A stretch of DNA of 64,000 nucleotides from Melanocharis versteri (taxonomy: Eukaryota; Chordata; Aves; Passeriformes; Melanocharitidae), in assembly GCA_013397845.1 (NCBI GenBank), contig VZTG01007436.1, forward strand, positions 1,772,181 to 1,836,180, in the 5' to 3' direction. The translations under genes and the position numbers were made by a program. The notes under the pieces were generated by a model. It was not told the origin of the DNA, did no database searches, and saw only the letters and a list, made by a program, of their open reading frames with translations. Positions 57,871 through 64,000 of the stretch are shown in pieces (within the stretch, counting starts at the first letter, position 1; every line of letters starts with the position of its first letter).

Positions 57871-60800
57871 TTCCTTGCTCAAGAAAAGCAGTGTCTGCTT
57901 GAACATTTCACTGCTACATGTGGTACCATGAGCAGTGAGTTTTCGAGGGGCTGGAGAAGAAGTCTGTTCCTGATTCCACTTGGTTTTGAAACTGTGTAAG
58001 CAGTTCCTGCTTCAACATGGAATCCTTTTGTTTTCAGTAGACACAGAACTCTTTAACTTGCTGTGTGTCTTTGTGCAGATGCGAAATGGCTTCCTGTCTC
58101 CATTTGTTAGAGGAAGGGATAGAGTTTCCCTGGTGCGGTGCCAAATTCGTATAGAATTTGAAATGTTCTTCTCCATGAGATGCTGTGTTCTGTAATGCTC
58201 AAGGAGAGCATAATATCTTTGAGGATATATATGAATACACTGGTATGTGAAGAAAAACCCCACAGGATTTTTAGAATGAAACAGTTGAACATCTAGCCTG
58301 TATCTCAGTTTCTGTTGTTGTTTTCTAGAGTAATACACTCACAGTAAATTCATACCAAATTTCTCAGTAAATCTGATAGAAGAGTACTTGAAGAAAGGCT
58401 TCAGCATTATTGCTGACTAGCTAATATAAGCTGACAATAGTCAATGACTGTGGGGAAATACTCATGTTTCCTTAGTCCTGCTTCTTCTTCTTTCTGGGAT
58501 GTTGGTTCTGAGAACACCTATAAGCCAATGGTTTTACCACATTGCTAAAATTAATCTCCAGATTGATGTAAAATTAATTGCAGAATTCTATTTTTTATGG
58601 AGAAGAGTTGACACCGTAAATAAGTAAATCTTCCCTACCTCTATCTTATGATGTGAATGTTTATAAACTCTAACCCAGGGTGGTGTCAGGGCAAGGAAAT
58701 ATAGGTCAAAACTGTAATTTATATGATCAACAATAGAATTTAAATACTAAGTTCCCTTTCATAAATATGCCAGTGTTCTACTACTCATTTTGTCACGTTT
58801 GTATATAGTGACAGATTTTGTAAAACTACTTTCATAAATGGACAAAACCCCAAATGTATATCACTAAAGACTTAGAAGACAAACTGATTAGATTTCCTGT
58901 GGTGGAATTATATTATCAAACAAAACACAGGTTTTGAAATGCAACACCCCAAAAGAAATACAGTTGGCTGAAAGTTCCCATAATGAGAAATCCATGAGCC
59001 TAAATATTTGGTGTTCCTGATTTGCTCACTTCCTCAGGTTAATGTTTCTTCAACATGTTTCCAGTTCTTTTTTTTTTTTTTTTTTCAGCTGAATTGGTTG
59101 TTGTACTTTCAAAGGTGATGATTTGCAAATGATGATTTCCAGCCTACTGTATTCTGTGCATGGCAGAATGTCCATCAAGTTGCCTCTAGGTGACATTAGT
59201 AGTGCAATCATTCAAAATGCAGCCTGACAGCATTTCAATCAATTCACTTTTCAACACTAGACATCAAATATACATTGCAAGCCCAGCACCTGCTCTACTT
59301 GTAGTGTGACATCAAATAGGTTAGCCTCGGGTCCTGAGACAGAGGCTGTCTCTTGAACTGCTACATTAAGGAGTGACTTTGGCAATGATACTCTTGGAGA
59401 TTAACAGTCCACCAAAACTGGCTCTTGACCTACAATACAGTATAATCTCTTTACTCCTTGTGTTTCTCTCTCAGCACAGCCCACAGGAGCTGTGTGTCTG
59501 CTAGATGAGTCAGCCACAGAGCCCAGCTCTTAACCTCATCCTGTAGAGCTTCACATTGACAGCAAAGGTGCGAGCAGAATGGCAGCCGTGCATTTACAGA
59601 AACTTGTTCCAGGTCTGAGCTCCTTGGGGTTAGCTTCCTCCTTTTTGCAACAACTGCATTGCTGTAGCTCTTGAGGTGGCAAATTTTGCAACTCTTCATG
59701 AGGTCTTGGTGTTTATATCAAGACATGCTCTTTTAAAAGAAAAGGGAAGGACTTAGGATAATATCCAGCTGTTGTCACACTGCTCTTGAGATGAAGAGGC
59801 CTGGCTACTGCCATCCCAGGACTTTGTCTTTTGCTTGGAATCAAGAACAGGTCAGTTAGTGGTGTCCTTGAAAGTTCTCAGTATACTTCCATACTTTGGG
59901 CTGAGGTAAGGTCTATTCTTTGACTCACAATAACCTATACTGTGTGTACTGAATCTTCTGAGTCAGATCCATAATTCCCTTTAAATGAGAGGACAACTAG
60001 CTATCGTCAAACACCATGGAGGTGCCTAGCAAAGCAGGCAGGTGGTGAGTGTGCCCAGGATTTCAAGTTCAGAGAAATAAAAAAGGCATGCCAGCACTCA
60101 TAAACCTTAGAAGGTCAGTGTGAATCCCCTTCCTCCTGTTCTATTTGCTAATCAGGCTTTGGTACTGATGGCATGAATCAGATAAAACAGTAGCATAAAG
60201 GCATTGTCAGCTGGTCATAATAGTGGCATGGGCAAGGGCATGCAGGCCACTGTGTGACTCAGGCACAGTTTGGGTCTTCTGAGGTGACCCTAGGAGACAG
60301 AAGTGGGGATCCAGGTGTGACAGGTTTAGAAAGAGAGAGTTTTGATGTGGCCTATTTACCACATGCCTCACCACCACCCCTACTAGTGCTGTAGTAGATG
60401 TGATCTTTTGTGCCTAGAGGGACAATCCAGTCCTGATTCAATTCCAGGTACTAGGCAGGATGGTGCTGATCACATAATCACCTCAATCCTAGAGCCAGCG
60501 GTTGCAGGTTTGCATTTCCTATGCAGGACAGCATCTCCCTCTCAGTGTGCACAGTGAAAAGGTGACCAGCTGGCCTCGCCGTTAGCTCTGAGCTCACAGC
60601 AGGCAGATTTGAGTCCCCTTGCCCTGCAGGAACTGCCTGCCATCACATTCCTGGAGCTCCACAGAGGGCACTGCCCTGCTCATTGTTGCCACTCTTGCTG
60701 AGAGATGCTCCACATCAGGAATATGAGTGCAGCAGGGGATATACATCCCAAGCGGCACAAAAGAGGTTAATGTAGTACCCAATAACCTTCACAGATGAAT

Positions 60801-61854
60801 CAAATGGCTGAGTTGAAAAAGCTGTCATAAATATTTGCATCCCTAGCAGAGTTAATGGAGGAAGAGGAATGCAGTCTTAGAAGATGAAGCGGTATATGGA
60901 CACACTTCAGAAAGGTAGGAAATTGTATAGGGGTGGGAGAGATTATTCAGACCTACTAACTCAGTATGGAGGGATGATCTTGTTGAGGAGTGACTGAATC
61001 TCTTCCGAGTGGAAATGTTTGGCTCTGGAGATAGACAGACTGGATGCTGGTAAACCCCAGGTTAGGGCAAGGTCCTCCCTGCAGGCCTGCTCATTCTGCT
61101 GTTTGGGATGTTCAGCTGGCGGGTGCAGCTCCATCCTGCAGGCTCACAGATGGTAAAAGGACTCAAGCCAGGCTGAATGCTTGCTGGGGACACAGATGTG
61201 TTCTGAAGATTGCTTTGCTATTTATGCAAAACAACTGCTTTTTATTAAGTGTTGAAACTAATAATAAATAATTATAAATTATTTTAGTGTATTAAATTGT
61301 TGACATAACACCAACACAAATATTTCCTAGGAAAGTGAATAAACATATAAAGCTACGTTACTTTATAAATGAATTCATTAGTATTTATTATAATTACAAT
61401 CAATTATTAAGCATTATGATGACTTGCTTGGAGACTGGATTTTTTTTTTTTTGCTATTATCAATAATTTTAGCTACCAACTTTAAGTACAGGTTATTTCC
61501 TACACACATCCCAGGGCACCAATTTTTATACAGCATCTAAAATGCACGATATTTTTGGTTTGGGTAGCTTTGTAGTACACCATAAATTGCTGAAAATAAT
61601 TTCCTAGTTGTTAAGTGGAAATAGAAGCTCTGGGTGTCCTTCAATCAGTTACGACCCAGCTTGGGAGAGCTGGTTTATATTGTGCAGTGAGAAATTTATT
61701 TCTCCAAAGCTTTATGTATCATATCCAAAACGCCAAGAGGCCAGGTTTGCCCATGTAACTGACTTTTATGTACTTTATGCTATCAAACAAGAGATTGTAT
61801 GCTTAAAAGCTTGCTGCCCTTACACCTCATTTGTCTAACCAAACATAGTATCTA
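57871..61854. other. No gene recognised; unannotated stretch
   Basis: Ordinary sequence with T18 at 59068-59085 and T13 at 61440-61452. Positions 61255-61420 are extremely A/T-rich. A tRNA-like scrap lies at 60571-60616 (see findings). No coding exon or clear transposon is recognised. Confidence 0.5.
59068..59085. repeat. T18 homopolymer
   Basis: Eighteen consecutive T. The flanks show no retroposon. Confidence 0.92.
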
Positions 61855-62026
61855 GAACAGGTTGCCCAGAGAAGTCGTGGATGCCCCATCTCTGGAAGTG
61901 CTCAAGACCAGGTTGGATGGGGCTCTGAGCAGCCTGGTCTAGTGGCAGGTGTCCTTGTCCACAACAGAGGATTTAGAGCTAGAAGACCTTAAAGGTCACT
62001 TTCAACCCAAACCATTGTATGATTAT
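61855..62026 (+). mobile_element. CR1 LINE 3' end, older subfamily
   Basis: GAACAGGTTGCCCAGAGAAG, GTGGATGCCCCATCTCTGGA, AGTGCTCAAGACCAGGTTGG, ATGGGGCTCTGAGCAGCCTG and GTCTAGTGGCAGGTGTCC are the classic ordered blocks before the CR1 3' terminus. The end reads CTTAAAGGTCACTTTCAACC, then CAAACCATTGTATGATTATT. It differs from the copy at 9432 in the terminal blocks, so it belongs to a different CR1 subfamily, and it is more diverged. Only the last 170 bases or so remain. Confidence 0.93.
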
Positions 62027-64000
62027 TGCCTCAAGAGTGTCTGTAGATTGTGATGGTCTCTCTGTTGGACCTGTAATTATTTCTGATGCTGACCTGGCTG
62101 GCCTACTACACTCTTATAGATGTCCAGTAATTAGATTTATTACACCGTAGTCAGACAGTCTATTTTCAGATATCTTAATCTGATAAACAGATGCATAACC
62201 TGAATGTATTTTTTGACTTGTCATCGTAGGTCTTCTCATCCTCAAATCTGTTCTCTAGCTCTTTTCCCTGAAGCCTCCCCTAGCACCTCCACGCTCTGAT
62301 CTCTCAGGTTGTTACTTCCGACTCCTTTGCTACCTGGCTGATGTGTTGTGCTTGGGACACAAAAACTCTAACATAGATATAAACATTTTCACTTCTCAAT
62401 TGCCACACTTAACTTTGCAAGCAGGATCTCAGTAGAAATGGGGATGCCTGGGCAGCTGTACCCCTGGCCCCACCCCACCTTGCCCTCTTCTGTGGTGCTG
62501 CAGCATCCCCTGAACTCCAGCTGTCCTTATAGCCTTGCACAGGTCCTCTGCTGAGGGGAGTGGTGGCAGCTGGGTGTTGTTGCCATCCCTTCAGTGCTCA
62601 GGCAATCAGCCTATGCCCTGTAGCCACAGTGAATGAAGGCATTAACGAGGACACCTGAATTGATTTGGTGCTGATACTCAGCTGTTGAACCAATCATCAG
62701 ACTATAAAAGCAGTGAGGTGGATTAACAAAGTATTTTGCATATTACTCAGGAGCAAAGGCATTGTCTGTGCATGGTAGGGTTGCTTTATGGTACCTAGTA
62801 AAATGCTTTAAGCTAGAGCAAAGTATAGTTATTCCAGCTTTACTGGAAGTGGGTTTTTAATATACATGTAGTTAAATTTTTACACATTTTTAATAACTTC
62901 AGTGCTACTAAATGAATAGATTGTGGATGTTCTAAATAGGTTTGCCTGTCTGGAGGGAGTGAGGGGAGGGATGTCATAACTAAGCTCTTTTTAGGTTGCT
63001 CATTTTTTTTCCTTATATTTTCAACACAGAAAAATGAATGAATTCCTCATGAAAGGTCCTATGGACAGCTCCTTTTTATCCTCCCAAGGCCTGGAGAAAC
63101 AGCATTGGATTCCCCTGCCTTACTTCACCCCTAGGCTGGTCCTCTGCATGTGTCTCTCACATAAGGAGCTCTGTTTGATTGCTCTCCTTCTTTTCTGTTG
63201 AGAATATCCAAGATGAGTGTTTGCTTCACAGGGCTGTTTTCCCCCCTTAGTTTTTCACTCATTCAGAGTGGTTAGTCATTGAGTAGGCATGACCAGGTCA
63301 GAAGACACAGATCTACAAATGTTGATCTGGTGTTGATAGCTTGTATTACCAATAAGTGTGCCATTTTACTAATGGTACCTGAACACTCATTTTAAGTTGA
63401 AGTGTTTTCTAACTAGCAATATAACAAGTTGCCTGGAATTTGCTGTGTAAAGTTATATATGATAAATATGTCTTGATTCAGCAGAAATATAATTTTTTAA
63501 AATCAGTTTTTCTCAGGCTTTTAGTCCTGATGAATTTACAGTAGAATTTTCCCTCTAGCAGGACTTCACTTAGATCTTTTGCCTTCTATTATAACAATTA
63601 AATTTCTTTTTCACATTTTAACCAGTAATTTGTTGCAAAGCACTTTGATATGCTCTACTCAGATGGAAGACATTATAGGAGGATTTTATTGCTGTCAAAA
63701 TAGAGTGAATGCTTGAAAACATAAATAATAATTCGAATTTAGAAATAACTTGGCTTTAGCTGGCTTTACGCTGTTGTTGCTCAATGCAGCACTGTTTGAA
63801 AGACTTGGTCGCAATTTGGAACCCTGCTGTGCTAGAAGCTGTATTGACACTGGACAAAAAGGTAGCACTGCTCTGAAGTGCTTTCAGTTTTCCCGCAAAC
63901 ACTTATGCAATTAAGTTGGAGGCTCCATTTGTTTGCTTGTTTTAGTGCTTGCTCTGGCTTTTTTGTTTTCTTCTTTCATGAATGATAATGAAAATTTATA
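62027..64000. other. No proven gene; one short exon-like frame
   Basis: Mostly unannotated. Positions 62440-62640 are G/C-richer with C runs. A pyrimidine-rich run ending in CAG at 63029, followed by a 55-codon frame at 63034-63201, is described as a finding. Nothing else is recognised up to the window edge. Confidence 0.45.

Noticed and set aside
60657..60671. Possible CTCF site (core AGAGGGCAC)
   Set aside because: The core half matches but the CCAS-type left half does not, so the total match is too weak.
1..64000. CRISPR array, rRNA, bacterial operon or phage content
   Set aside because: No regularly spaced repeats, no rRNA blocks and no long gene-dense frames; CR1 and MIR remnants identify vertebrate, bird-type DNA.

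Overview
This window looks like a gene-poor, A/T-rich piece of a bird chromosome, probably intergenic or deep intronic. The clearest marker is a well-preserved CR1 retrotransposon 3' end at 9432-9977, with the bird-type ending (CCCTTCCAACTCAG.. followed by ATTCTATGATTCTAT). Two further CR1 3' ends (13803-13858 and 61855-62026) and an old CR1/L3-type reverse-transcriptase fragment (45380-45625) agree with this. The CR1 tail is of the kind common in Neoaves, including songbirds, but I cannot name the species.

No protein-coding gene can be supported. The open frames are short, often overlap on both strands, show no recognisable domain and sit in unremarkable sequence. The longest is 204 codons, on the minus strand at 219-833. 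Three short stretches look a little exon-like, with a splice-site-like signal beside an open frame (25189, 36445 and 63030). They are reported as leads only. I see no tRNA, rRNA, CRISPR array, operon or CpG-island promoter.

Layout. Positions 1-9431 are mostly featureless, apart from a perfect 26-bp A/T palindrome at 2270-2295. Positions 9432-14000 hold a CR1, an old MIR-type SINE and a CR1 stub. Positions 14000-35760 are largely blank, with a palindromic old-repeat trace (15945-16000), a possible tRNA-derived SINE (18205-18285) and two MIR fragments (25895-25985, 31336-31436). Positions 35764-36060 look like a conserved regulatory element. Positions 37380-40350 contain two G/C-richer blocks. 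Positions 41647-48748 hold two short tandem duplications, the L3-type LINE fragment and another MIR. Positions 51838-52880 are the most interesting part: enhancer-like sequence with six copies of the TALE-homeodomain hexamer TGACAG/CTGTCA in 306 bp, flanked by purine and G-rich tracts. Positions 56793-57221 are a probable solo LTR with promoter and polyadenylation signals, followed by an unidentified G/C-rich block. The window ends with a CR1 3' end and a short exon-like frame.

The contents therefore read as decayed transposons plus candidate distal regulatory DNA, not genes working together. I found no convincing undescribed biological system. Repeat-family calls rest on remembered consensus features, and conservation calls are impressions that need an alignment.
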